Origin: Glandiceps talaboti
Lineage: Eukaryota > Hemichordata > Enteropneusta > Spengelidae
NCBI RefSeq assembly: GCF_964340395.1
Contig: NC_135561.1
Span: forward strand, 9,262,232 to 9,326,231
Direction of reading: 5' to 3'
Length of the DNA: 64,000 bases
Below the pieces are notes generated by a model that worked only from the letters and a program-made list of their open reading frames with translations, ran no database searches and was not told the origin of the DNA. Shown piece by piece: positions 38,213 to 52,721 of the stretch. The position numbers and the translations under genes are program-made. Positions within the stretch are counted from its first letter, which is position 1, and every line of letters begins with the position of its first letter.

Positions 38213-38261
<49 letters not shown>

Positions 38262-38330
38262 GTGTACGTACGTACGTACGTGTATGTATGTATGTATGTA
38301 TGTATGTATGTATGTATGTATGTATGTAGA
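38171..38330. repeat. Compound (TCAG)n(TCTG)n(TGTA)n microsatellite
   Basis: Three tetranucleotide arrays in series downstream of expansin B. The same compound array follows the expansin pseudogene at 58719-58880. Open frames through it are artefacts. Confidence 0.95.
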
Positions 38331-38800
38331 AAGAAATACATATGGAACTTATAAATCAGTCCGTATAAATAGATGTAAAATCCAACGTTTCGAATAAATA
38401 TTCTTTTTCAAAGGAAATATCGGCGAGATACAGAAATGTTAGGTAAACACCTGAACATATCTAAATGTAATGGAACAGAACGACAACCACGCGTGATAAA
38501 CGGTTATACGTGTGAAAAGTTCTAATATTCGCACGCATCAAATAGAACCCAATAGAACACGCCTGGAATTTACAAAAACCCTCATTAGACTGGGAATGAC
38601 GAGAATAATCTATTAATTCCAAGGGGTTCCAGCGTTCCGAGACGGAAAATGATTTCTTCTTCCTCTAACCTCAATAATTTCTCATCACCAGAAACCTTAC
38701 AAATTCCAGAAATAGACATTTCTGATACACTGTTATCGTTGGTAATAAAATGCATAGATACGGGATAGTTACGATTCTTTTGTCTTGTCAGGTGGAGATG
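38330..38800 (-). mobile_element. Penelope-like (GIY-YIG) retroelement remnant
   Basis: On the minus strand 38800-38585 reads as an open frame [20 protein letters not shown] ... RLEEEEIIFRLGTLEPLGIN, ending TAA. This matches the C-terminal half of the GIY-YIG endonuclease of Penelope-like elements (HF...H/N..D., R..rE..wI..L.tl.P.GLN). Downstream on the same strand is ttcgaaacgttggattttac after a short stem, resembling the terminal repeats of such elements. It sits between two TGTA arrays, while unit 3 has a single continuous array at the same place, so it is an insertion or capture within the microsatellite. The reverse-transcriptase part is missing. Confidence 0.7.
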
Positions 38801-38852
38801 TATGTATGTATGTATGTATGTATGTATGTATGTATGTATGTATGTATGTATG
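38800..38852. repeat. (TGTA)n microsatellite
   Basis: Right-hand TGTA array bordering the retroelement remnant, followed by the atggggtcgtataaaa block shared by all three units. Confidence 0.95.
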
Positions 38853-39206
38853 TTTTATGGGGTCGTATAAAAATCATAACGGTGTCACAACAACAAAATA
38901 ACCCTATGCCAAACAGGTACAAATATGTGCTAGCAGTGTGACTGACTACTGCTTTTACCTTGAGCCTAGTATATATAAAAAAATCAAATTGCATCTACAA
39001 CAAAGTGAAAGTCATAAAAAATGCGTGACAAGATTATGAAAGTGGAATGTTGTGTATCAAATATCGACAGGCCATTGAAACGAAATAAGCCTACATGTAT
39101 TTGGTACCAAAAGGATTGGACAATGATCGACTTGCATCACATGTAACATACACAATCTCTCAAAAGAAATTCTCTATCATCGCTAACGACTCCATGTTTT
39201 GGTAAG

Positions 39207-39212
39207 GACAGA
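39207..39212 (-). promoter_or_regulatory. Polyadenylation signal of the tectonin-PAN gene
   Basis: The minus strand reads AATAAA about 215 bp beyond the stop. The same signal and spacing recur beside the other two PAN exons (near 49853 and 59249). Confidence 0.5.
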
Positions 39213-39424
39213 TTTATTAGACAGGATACTATTCAATGATAATACAAAGTCGATCGCCTCTAATTTTGTGAAAGTTGCTGTGAAAGTGGAACAGCATCAA
39301 AAAGAAGTCGACATAGAAGTATAGCTAAGAAAACATTTGAAATGATAATGGTTATTGGCATTTTATGAGAATATTTGCGTTCAATCATGTCCACAAAAAC
39401 GGAAAAAAGTCTTCATCATCAAGG

Positions 39425-42400
39425 TTAGCCCTGTTTCCAATCTTCATGGTCACCAAGTCTTCCTTCGATGTATCCAGAATCACAACAGAAGCTATAGGTA
39501 CGCGGTGGGACTTCTGTCTTCAGCCAACATTGACCGTATGAATTAGACCGTTTGTCGAAAGTCCAGGATAGGCAGTCTGGACTCTCATGACAAGATTGAC
39601 AACAGGCCTCGGGATTTTCGACCACATTGTACTGCCCGTCATTTAGGTCGCTACCTTTACGATCAATGTTCCGTTCTATGGTGCAGACGTCGGCGGCTGG
39701 TTCCGGTTGGGGCGTTTCTGAAGTATTAAATGCACATAACAATGATGGGTTTTCTGATGTGTTTGTAAGACTAAATAGTAACAGTTTGAACTTATGGAGA
39801 ATCATTTAATAGTATCTACATGTTGAGTTGTGTAGTGATGAGTTGAGTTGAGTTGTGTTGTGTTGTGTTGTGTTGTGTTGTGTTGTGTTGTGTTGTTGTG
39901 TTGTGTAGTGATGAGTTGTGTTGTGTTGTGTTGTGTTGTGTTGTGTTATTGTGTTGTGTTGTGTTGTGTTGTGTTGTGTTGTGGTGTTGTGTGTTGTGTT
40001 GTGTTGTGTTGTGTTATGTTGTGTTGTGTAGTGATTAGTTGTGTTGTGTTGTGTTGTGTTGTGTTGTGTTGTGTTGTGTTGTGTTGTGTTGTGTTGTGTT
40101 CGATGGAAACATTAACATTTTTAATAAGAGAACTGAAGAAAACATGCCAAGAAGTGTATGAAGACTGGCGTGAACAAATGGAGGAACCATTCATATGATA
40201 GATTGATAAGATTCATTGATCGATGAATGAATGAATCTATATTTAAGAATAAATTAACGACTGACAACTTTATCGATTGTACAGTTCAAATGAATAACAA
40301 ACCTCAACAACAGCAGTTTCATTTTAACATTAAATAGTGGAATATTGGAATGAGTGAATACATGAATTAATCAAATATTGACTGACTGACTGACTGACTG
40401 ACTGACTGACTGTTATTGCTGGTAGATTAGTTTGTAGCTTGGCAGTTGCTCTGCTTCTTCCGAATCAAACATGGTTATCATTATAGGAGAAGCCACGAGG
40501 GAGGTGAAGGGTATTGACGCATGTAGGTACATAGCCACATATATAGCGTCACATGGAGACACGCTGAGATGAGAGCATAGGCGTTACATGATAGTTTACA
40601 CGGCTATCTCCTAATAAGGTGTTACTTGTAGCAAAGACATTACTGGCGAATCACTCTAGGCACTAACTATATCAGTCATTACAAATTACTTTATTCGCAC
40701 ATTCAACCAATTTGTCAGCTTTAGGGAATTGTTATTGTTGTTCGCTTCGTAGGCCACATCAATGACAAGTTGCATCGCTTTTTTGCTACACTTCATTAAG
40801 CATTCTTAAAAAAAATATTGAGTGTAAAGTTTACTGGTAGAATGTGCAAAAAGAATGACTAGGGTCCAAGATATTAAACCATCTAAACCATCAAAATTAT
40901 AGTGTAGCAAAACTTACCAGGAGCCTCTGTAGTTGGTGGCACAACCAATGGTGTCGTCAAAATATGTGGTTCTACCGGTTCAACTGAAAGTGAGTGTAAC
41001 ATAGAGACAGATGTAAACTTGGTTATCTACACTCATGACCAAATTCATAAAACACTTTTCCTTTCAGAGAGTTAGAAAAGCTTTGGATACAAGTATAAAA
41101 ATAAAATGTTTCTGTTGATCACGACATTATTGGCAGTCGTGTACATCTAATACTGTATTATGGACCATATTTTCATTATGAAAATTGCCATTATGGATGA
41201 CAAACTTTCATATGTGTTTATCTTTGGTAAGGTGTTACAACAAAACTATAAAATATGTTTTCATTCTGTTTTGGCGAGGAATTGTACGTGTAATGTCCAT
41301 CACATGTGGCAGTGTATACATCAGTTAAAGGCTTATGGTATTCCTTTTTTCAAGCGAAAACAGAAATACCCTGAAATTTATTCTATGCTACAGAGAATGA
41401 ACAATGTGTGCTTATTCACCAAATTCAAACCAAACCTTGAAAGAATTATTCGATGTAACAAAAACAACATGAAACATATATTAAAATGAACACTATTTCT
41501 TACCAATATTTCCAGCTGATACAATTGACTTGGCACAGTCAGGGTTTGGGAAAGCTGCTGTCCAGGGTCCTGGTTCTCCATTCATGTCTCTCATATGAAG
41601 AGCACAGGAATCCCTTCTAATGCCAATCAATTTACCATTGGGTTGAACAGCAATGTCATCCACCTTCACGCCCTTAGCTTTAACTATGGACCACGAACCC
41701 TTCAAGCCCTGTCGAATTTTAAGAGCTCCTGATTTAGCGACACCAACGATACGACCATCCGGCATGACGTCAACACGAACCACTCCCAGTCCCTTTGGAA
41801 CAAGCTTCCACTTCCCGTTCAAGCCATCGCGAGATACCAATTTCATCTTTGGTGGTTGAATACCGAGAATAGTGCCATCATCCATTACTGCAACATCTAT
41901 AATGTCACCGCTATCTGCTACAGGACCGCTCCACTCACCCACTTTATAGCCCGGTTTGGTGTACAATTGGTTGTCTTTACCAACACCAACGAGTGAACCG
42001 TCAGGCATAAATGCAACACTGATGATGCAACAACTACCACTTTGTGGTGAACTCCAGTTTCCGTCTGCTTCTTCTCTACCCATCATTTTGTTGTCATTCG
42101 TCACACCTATCAGAGCTGGTTCTGTGAATTAACGAGATATGAATTCATTCAATTGCTATTAATATACTAATTCATTAATATACTACTTTATTAATATACT
42201 ACTAGCAAAGGAAGCTTTCTTTGTCATAGCATAGAGAGACAATAATAAAATAACGTAATGCACATTATGAACTACTACAGTAGGAACATTATTTATTGTG
42301 GGGGGGGGGGTAAACACAATAGAATTACTGAGCTATATATGCATGAGGTAGTTAACAGTACAGCTTTTATATACTTAATAATTTGATTGGTAACTGACTC

Positions 42401-43457
42401 ATTACCCTTATTTTGTCTTTAGTTCTGTGTTAGAGTTAATTACAAAGAATTAATTATGCTACCGAAGATCACTCCCTTTTCCAGTGTACGATATCAAGCT
42501 GTTTCAGGACATATGGTTGGCCATCGCCTTTTATATTTTACTGTAATAAGCTCTTCTCTGTCAACCGGGAATTTCATAATACTGTTACAGGTGGCAAGTC
42601 AGTTAGCTATCAAGTTATTTATTTAACAGAGCCATGTGAATGAAGAGAACTCAATGAGGACATTGACAATATAGAGAAGTGTGCATAACCTATGATTGAT
42701 GAGTGCAAGTTATCGATAGCAGGGAGTTAAATCTTGCAAAAATCCCACATGGAGAACACTGCACTATACAAGTCAACGGATAGCAGGGTGTGAAGGGTGT
42801 TTAACCATGTCAAAATCCCTCGTAGAAAACACTGCACTATACAAGTCAACGGATAGTAGGGTGTGAAGGGTGTTTAACTATGCTAAAATCCCTCATAGAG
42901 AACACTGCACCATACAGCTCAACGGATAGCAGGGTGTGAAGGGTGTTTAACTATGCTAAAATCCCTCATAGAGAACACTGCACTATACAAGTCAACGGAT
43001 AGTAGGGTGTAAAGCCCAGCTACAGTGTAAAACATCACATGGAGAACACTATACCATACAAGTGAATGTACAGTAGAGTGTTGAACCATGTTAAACCCAC
43101 CAGAGAGAACACTATACCATACAAGTGAATGTACAGTAGAGTGTTGAACCATGTTAAACCCACCAGAGAGAACACTATACCATACAAGTGAATGTACAGT
43201 AGAGTGTTGAACCATGTTAATAAAAGAGCCTGAATATGAATAGCAATGCACACCCTTAGCCGATTTCATTATAAAGTCTATTACAGAGTTTAAATAATTA
43301 GTGACTGTAAAATCACATACCTCCTGCGCCATAGGTGGTAGCCTGCAAAAATAAACGTAAATGAGTTTATTAATATGGGAATATAAAATATTTGAAATAA
43401 AGATAGTCTTTATTAATGTTTAGTAGCTCCCTCTCGATTTTAACAATATAGCGTCTT

Positions 43458-43550
<93 letters not shown>

Positions 43551-44219
43551 TTAAAATGAATCACCAACATAAAATTTAAATATAAATGAATGACAGATGA
43601 AAGTTAAATTGAAATGTATATTTTAACTCCCTTTAATTCTCCAGGGATAATTTATGAAGCGAGTACCAGGAATATATATATATATATCTCGTCTCATAAA
43701 AACCTGTTTCACCTTATATTTTAATATCAAAATGAAAAGTTCCAGAAACAGGCTTTTAGTGCATTGAATGTTACATTCTCTTATTTTTAGAAATTTTGCA
43801 AGGCGCAAATTTCTGTCAAGTTCCGTGTTCTAACACTGCAGGTGTTAGTATACCCCTCGGCCAGTCTTTCTTGTCATTAATAGAACTCACACTTCTTGAT
43901 TATAAATTAGTATAAATGTAAATAAAAATAGTTACATGTATCGTATACAACTTAATCAACATCCTTTCACAAAGTTACTTCACCTTTATGAAATCTAGTG
44001 GCAGTTTTTCAAAAACTAACTTAATGTTTTAGTAGTTTTACATCGTAAAAAATGAACATTAGGGTTACAGAAGAAAAGTGAGATTCTGTCTACGTAACAT
44101 GCAATTCATAAGCAATTCTTGTCGTAGTTTGCAAAATTCGAGTACACAATATTATTTTCAGAGACCCTTACCGTAAAGGCGATCGCCACAATACAAACTA
44201 AAAGCAATGTCCGCTTCAT
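39425..44219 (-). CDS. Secreted tectonin propeller-PAN/apple protein, 348 aa
   Basis: Exons are 44219-44172 (signal peptide, MKRTLLLVCIVAIAFT), 43342-43321 (22-bp micro-exon), 42121-41504 (propeller), 40983-40918 (Pro/Thr linker, PHILTTPLVVPPTTEAP) and 39717-39425 (PAN). All junctions are in phase; 1047 coding bases. The propeller exon encodes five ~40-residue repeats of the form V..V.vmpDG.ivGV....L..r.gl.G.W, characteristic of tectonin/tachylectin beta-propeller lectins that bind microbial or egg-coat glycans. The PAN/apple domain has CC..C....CLSWTFDKR....CWLK and ends SFCCDSGYIEG. The propeller and linker exons are both phase 1-1, the usual arrangement for shuffled modules. Likely an extracellular recognition lectin; ligand unknown. 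Confidence 0.9.
39846..40100. repeat. (TTGTG)n pentanucleotide array
   Basis: About 250 bp in the last intron, roughly 130 bp before the PAN exon acceptor on the minus strand (where it reads CACAA). Shorter homologous arrays occur in the other two units. Confidence 0.95.
40381..40412. repeat. (TGAC)n microsatellite at a duplication breakpoint
   Basis: Homology with units 2 and 3 stops at or just after this array. Confidence 0.9.
42715..43225. repeat. Two adjacent minisatellites, 73-bp and 63-bp units
   Basis: About four copies of a 73-bp unit (with ggtgtgaagggtgtttaact and agaacactgca) are followed by three copies of a related 63-bp unit (gtacagtagagtgttgaacc). They lie in the intron between the micro-exon and the propeller exon. 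Unit 2 keeps only degraded traces at 50920-51430. Confidence 0.9.
43460..43545. repeat. (AT)n microsatellite
   Basis: Pure AT run in intron 1 of the tectonin-PAN gene. The homologous position in unit 2 has a longer one at 51587-51692. Confidence 0.95.
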
Positions 44220-44949
44220 ATCTTCTGTTGCCCAATCGTACAGCAACTGTCCACTGCTGCATCTACTAGCGGGATGTATAGGATAGGAGTTGCCACGTAT
44301 GTTATTCTAAATGAAATATGGGTGGAGTTATCAATTAATGATTATTTTGTCGGCCAACCCAGCTTGAAAACAAATATGATGAATATTCTAGAAGGCATCA
44401 AAAGTGATAAGATCACAAGTACTTTTTTTCAATACAGGGTAGCCTTTATAGACACAACCTAAATTTGACATCTACTAAATATATACAAACTAATTCTTTC
44501 CACGCTTATGATTATATTAAGACAGTTGATTGGAATAAAACCTCAAATCTGACGTACAACTTAGTGGTATTTTTTTATCGAACTGCTTCATTATTCTCCT
44601 TTGACCCTTAGTCTTGAGCTAAAAGCTGTTTTATACTTATTTTATCGTACTGTTACGGGTGTTTTATGTCATCGGGACGATTATGTATGTGATTATGTAT
44701 GCAACAAATGGTTTTCACGAAGTGTTTTGAAGAATAGATATTTGTAAAGGTAATATAGTGGTAGACTAATAGTTCCTATGAACTATCGATGCAGAATAAT
44801 TTCAAAGAGCAGAAGGTGGGGGGGGGGGGTGAGGTTGAATAAAGATATGTGGAGTGAGGGTTGGCATATCAATTAAGAAGATTGCAATGAGGTCAACATT
44901 TTGGCACTTAATGATTAAGTACATACGTACATTCGTACGTACGTACGCA

Positions 44950-45054
44950 CGTCCATCCATCCATCCATCCATCCATCCATCCATCCATACATACATACAG
45001 CAATAAACACATACACTGTACACACACGCACATATGCATACATACATACATACA

Positions 45055-45085
<31 letters not shown>

Positions 45086-45290
45086 CTAAACACACACACG
45101 CACTCACACACCCATGCATGCATGCATGCATGCATCCATGCATCCATCCATGCATTCATCCATCCATCCATCCATCCATACATCCATCCATCCATCCATC
45201 CATCCATCCATCCATACATACATACATACATACATACATACATACATACATACATACATACATACATACACACACACAAAGTCAAACATA
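44950..45290. repeat. Compound ATCC/ATAC/ATGC tetranucleotide array
   Basis: Blocks of CATC, CATA and CATG repeats totalling over 250 bp. Overlapping frames on both strands are artefacts of the repeat. Confidence 0.95.
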
Positions 45291-47829
45291 CATTCATCCA
45301 TCCACAAACGGATTCTTTCTTTTCTTTAGTGTGGTTACTATTAATGCCAGCTTTGTAATTCAGAGAAACCCTAGATTATAAGTTGTAGACTTAAAAAGAC
45401 GACAACAAGTCCTTGAATAATGGACGCATCTGTTTATTGATTACCTACATTGTCTAATCAAGTATGTTAATATCTGAAATTATCTATCTGTTTTATTTAT
45501 CTAATCAATGGATAAGGTAGTATAGTTTTTGACTGTACAGGTTGTTCTTTTGAAATCTTTGAGTACCAAAATAGTAACTGTTGTGTATGGTTTACTAAAT
45601 GTAGCCTTTAGATTGGATATTGACCAGTATCACCAAGAGGGAGTTTGACTCTTTCTGTCTTTTCATTGTGTTTTAAAGTGTAGAGACTTTCTAATCCTGC
45701 ACATGCATGCATGGGAAAATGAATATATGATATATGCCACAAATATAAATGTACAGATTTGGACATGAATCACTAAAATAGAGCTCTTCAGCAAGGAAAA
45801 AGTGTAATGGGGAAGTACCACTCCAATCCTGGAGACTTATTTCATAACTTTCAGTCACATAACTTGGCAATAAACTCTAAATCTAATCGTGTTTGAAATT
45901 CATTATTTTGTGGCAGTGTAGCGTTAAGATTCCCACCATTGTTCTTGTCTTCGTACTGTATCTGTTGTGAAGTTTGGAAAATTGGACAGTATTATAGTTG
46001 TATGTAGTGGTAACGCGAAAGAAATCTTTGTTGGTAGCTATAGAACTTGACAGCTCACATATACTTTAATCAGTATCAGTATAGTAACGTTACTGTAATG
46101 TTGTTTCATTCTATACACATATCAATAACTTTTATATTTTAATATTCAATTCTGATAAAAAAAATTAGCAACAGTCCTTTGAAATAATCACTTTTACCAC
46201 GAGTTTTCCAATGACGTATGTTAAAATTTCTGGTCGCAGATGTTTAAACAATAGCATGATACGGACATATAATATCTCTCATGGAATATTTGCATAATTA
46301 ATTTGATGATGTCGTTTAAAATACTTTGAGCTACTACTTAATATTATGGTCTGTCTGCTATATAGCCTTCAAAAGGTCTTTGCCCTATATCTGAAGCCTT
46401 GTGACATTTTTGTCTAAAATAAATACTACTTTATCATCATATGTTTTAGTCGTGATGGTTGTCATTCTGTTCTAATTGCTGGCAGTTTAGTGCAGGTAAG
46501 TTATTTGGCAATAATGTGGTATGCACATTCTTAGACTGTAAGATACGTCGTGACGTTTCGTCCTCAACGGCCTCCTCTCACTGTTAGGGGTTGGCCGATG
46601 TGTGAAGGTGGACCGTCGAGGCGTACCAAACATATTTCGTTGCAGCAGAAATGTGTGCTCTGGCTTGCGATAATGGCGATAACCATACGATAATAGTAGC
46701 TAATAAGTCCTAGAATTGTCCCATGTTTCCTCAAAAGCATTGCCTAATTAGGGCAGCTCATAGTCTTATCTTGTCGTTTTTGGCCACATAAAAAGCAGAC
46801 ACAGCGAGGCTGATCATGTTGGTAATTCTGCCTCGAAATGGTTCTAGTTTCAGATCATTAATATAAGAACTTGCCACTGTACAAAATAAATAAAAGTACG
46901 TACTTTCCCTGCACTGTAGTGAGCCATCCATAGTTGACATGTAAATGTAAGTTTAGTGACGTTGTCCTTGATTTCAGATCGTGAGATGGTCCGTGTTGGA
47001 AAGTATGGAAATAATAGCAAATTCTACTGGTATTCACATTCTCGACAATAGCTATACCTGCAACTTATTTTTACTCCAAACTACCGCTTGCTTTCTCATT
47101 TTTGAAAGTTTCGTTCACACTTTCAATATACAATTATGATAGAATATAATAGCAATAAATCACTCAAGTACCGGGTATAGTATATCGCTTGGTTTTACCC
47201 AGGTGACTCCATATCTGGTCTCGTTCACGCTCGTGCGAATATGTCGGTCAAAACCCCAGAGGGCCCGGGCGCCAACAGCTTAAAAGCCCGGATTATACAA
47301 ACCTTCGGGTCGTCATTGCTTAAAAACTTAAAATTGATCACCATAACTAGTAAAAAGAATTCTTGACAGGATATTTTATTTACATAGACAAGCAACACAC
47401 ATTCTATAAAAATAAGATAAAATGATGTTAAGTAAATGTGAAATAAATGAGATAAAACAAAATTCACTCCAATTTGATGATTCAATTCGTGTAATTTTAA
47501 TATATTTATCAAATGAATTCAACAACGAATTTAAAACAGAATATATATACAGAATAACTATAGAAATATTTGTATTATGATTAGACTTCTTGCATAAAAG
47601 TTGCTGATTTTATGGCTGTGAGATTAAGTCAGCGGATATTATATTACATTGCAATAATACAAAGCTTCGACAGGGCAAACATTGAAATAAAGGTTTCTAG
47701 TAAATATAATGGGAACACTTTGTATACAATTTGCGCTTGTGTTAGATTATGACAGGTAAGTATACCCATGACCTTATGGTGTACCTGATATAAATTGAAT
47801 GACATCATATTACATGAATCTATTGTTAC

Positions 47830-48528
47830 AAATTATATAATTGTATTATAAACAAACACAAATTATATAAATTGTAGGTTACCCGACTGTGTGAGGTCTT
47901 ATTGATTAATGAGATAATAATACAAGCTAGGTCATGTTATTGCATGTAATTAAGTGAATGTTGCAAGTTCACTATAAGTGATACATCACAACTTTTAATG
48001 AATTCAGTTAGCTAGTAGAAACATTTTTTCCCCAAAACTATTTATTTCTGAATTAAGTTAACTGTAGTACATAAACACTTCCAAAATAAGGAAAAGAATT
48101 GAAGTTTACTGTAAATATGTTATTTACTGACCATATTTGTATTACGAAATAAAACTTTGAATCGAATTTGAATAAAATGTGAATGTTGAACGTATGCTTG
48201 TACGAGAAGAGATTCGTGGGGAGCAGAAGAGCAACACGTCTTACGGTAAACTGATCTGAGTCGAGGTAGATTTTACTACTGAGAACTAATTGACTCAATT
48301 TAATTTGGACTGTTGTAGGTGAAGGACAACCAATCCAAAATCTCGTATTGTTGGTTTGAACATACATCATCTTCATCACCAAAAGTAATATTTTGAGACC
48401 TTTGTGAGTTTTCCACAGAAAGCGTGTCCTGAGATTCTGGTATCTCTTGGTTAGACTGCGTACGTTGAGTTTACCCCTTTGGATTTGGTTAATAGTTTAC
48501 CACCAAAGACAACAAGTCGGTAACACTA

Positions 48529-48559
<31 letters not shown>

Positions 48560-48690
48560 CTGTCTGTCTGTCTCTCTCGTATCTTTAGCTTTCATGCGAC
48601 CCCACATCATTCGTTGCGGTTTGTATTTTCTATATATGGTTGGGAGGGGGGGGGGGGGTTGCTTGTTTGTTGAGTATGTTCCATGATGTT
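47830..48690. mobile_element. Unit-1-specific insertion of about 0.86 kb, type unknown
   Basis: Homology between unit 1 and unit 2 runs up to about 47830 (56650 in unit 2) and resumes at gtgacaatgt...tatttgatcaatataccagca near 48690. The intervening DNA is absent from unit 2. A minus-strand frame (48382-48053) and AATAAA-like ends hint at a retroelement 3' region, but no motif was recognised. Confidence 0.4.
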
Positions 48691-48919
48691 CGTAATTGTG
48701 ACAATGTGGCTTATGTAAATATTTGATCAATATACCAGCATAATTAAGGACTTGTCAACCTCACATCTGTCAGCTGTTTAGTGATGCTTGAACCATAAAT
48801 TGGTGTCAACTGACGGTTAACATATGATCAGTTGACAAGTACTGCATAGGCAATGGCATAGAAGATTTATAAGGATTAACATTGTCAACGGCTTCGTCTG
48901 TGTGCATCTATTCTGCTCA

Positions 48920-49285
48920 ATGGAATTTGAAAACAGTTTAAAGTCGATCGGAGAATTTGAAAAAAATCATACACATGGTTTAGTTTCATTAACACGTTTT
49001 GCAGCGTCTCTACAGTTAATTATTGTAGAGTGTATGACAACCAAATATTTGACAAGAACTCAACATTGAAGATATGCACTATTCGATATATCACCTCCAA
49101 ACATGGTGTGAAAAATGGGACTCGTGTACCAGGTACAGGGTATACATTTCTGAAAGTTCCAACAATTCTGCTCGTGTTTGCTTGCAATTGAATGGGGAGA
49201 CAGGTACTCTTGACTGTAAAAATGGATGGATATATGACATATCTACATTTACGAATACACAGATAATGGAGGCAGGGGTTATTGC
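48920..49285 (+). pseudogene. SLC22-type transporter first-exon pseudogene, copy 1
   Basis: Starts MEFENSLKSIGEFEK, the N-terminus of SLC22 organic-ion transporters, and ends LDCKNGWIYDISTFTNTQIME, the conserved large-loop motif before the second membrane helix. About 40 bp covering the first helix are deleted relative to 56877-57269, breaking the frame. It runs into a TGTA array where further exons should be. Confidence 0.75.
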
Positions 49286-49299
49286 TAATTATCAGTTGC

Positions 49300-49480
49300 T
49301 ATTTGTATGTATGTATGTATGTATGTATGTATGTATGTATGTATGTATGTATGTATGTATGTATGTGTGTATGTGTGTATGTGTGTATGTGTGTATGTAT
49401 GTATGTATGTATGTATGTGTGTATGTGTGTATGTGTGTATGTGTGTATGTATGTATGTATGTATGTATGTATGTATGTAT
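49300..49480. repeat. (TGTA)n/(TGTG)n microsatellite at a breakpoint
   Basis: It joins the SLC22 pseudogene to the region downstream of the expansin in the other units, so it marks the deletion of an expansin copy in unit 2. Confidence 0.95.
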
Positions 49481-50046
49481 TATGGGGTCGTATAAAAACT
49501 ATAACGGTATCACAACAACAAAATGACCCTATGTCAAACAGGTACAGATATGTGCTAACAGTGTGACTGACTACTGCTGTTACTTTGAGCCGGGTATATA
49601 TAAAAATCAAATGGCACCTGCAACAAAGTGAACTTCATAAAACTAAATAAAAAAATGTGTGACAAGATTCCGAAGGTGGGGTGTAGTGTGTCGAATATCG
49701 GCACGACATTGAAACGAATTAAGCATACATGTATTTGGTACCAAAAGGATTGGACAATGATCGACTTGCATCACATGCATAGTAGCATACACAATCTCTC
49801 AAAAGAAATTCTCTATCATCACTAGCGACTCCATGTTTTGGTAAGGACAGATTTATTAGACAGGATTCAATGATAATACAAAGTCGATTTTGTGACCGGT
49901 GCTGTGAAAGTGGAACAGCATCAAAAAAGTAAATATAGAAGTAATAGCTAAGAAAACATTTGAAGTGATAATAGTTATTGGCAGTGTATGAGTGTGTTTG
50001 CGTTCAATCATGTCCACGAAAACGGAAAAAGTCGTCATCATTAGGG

Positions 50047-52721
<2,675 letters not shown>

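Larger units (their letters stand above)
36500..48740. repeat. Tandem duplication unit 1 (about 12 kb)
   Basis: Holds expansin B, the tectonin-PAN gene and a spacer. Its left part (36500-40430) is near-identical to 57270-60232. Its right part (about 43230-47830, resuming at 48690) is near-identical to about 51430-56700. Unit 1 lacks the SLC22 fragment at its left end. It has a retroelement insertion (38330-38800) and about 0.86 kb of extra DNA (47830-48690) that unit 2 lacks. Confidence 0.9.
44220..48880. other. Intergenic spacer of unit 1
   Basis: No gene recognised. It contains ATCC and ATAC microsatellites (about 44950-45280), a C/G-run near 44815, a TG run with TCTG at about 48533-48570 and a G-run near 48645. 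Most of it is paralogous to 52722-56800. Confidence 0.6.

Noticed and set aside
39848-40198. Cys/Val-rich frames (CCVVLCCVV)
   Set aside because: Translation of the TTGTG pentanucleotide array.
41160-41489. 109-aa plus-strand frame in the tectonin-PAN gene
   Set aside because: Intronic, no motif, no splice signals; chance frame in AT-rich DNA.
44802-45381. Long frames of YVCM/WMDG/IHPS repeats
   Set aside because: Microsatellite translations on both strands. The same applies to frames at 38087-38397, 49074-49610 and 58627-59011, apart from the SLC22 remnant at the start of the 49074 frame.
48053-48382. 109-aa minus-strand frame in the unit-1 insertion
   Set aside because: Considered as a retroelement C-terminus, but no reverse-transcriptase or endonuclease motif could be recognised.
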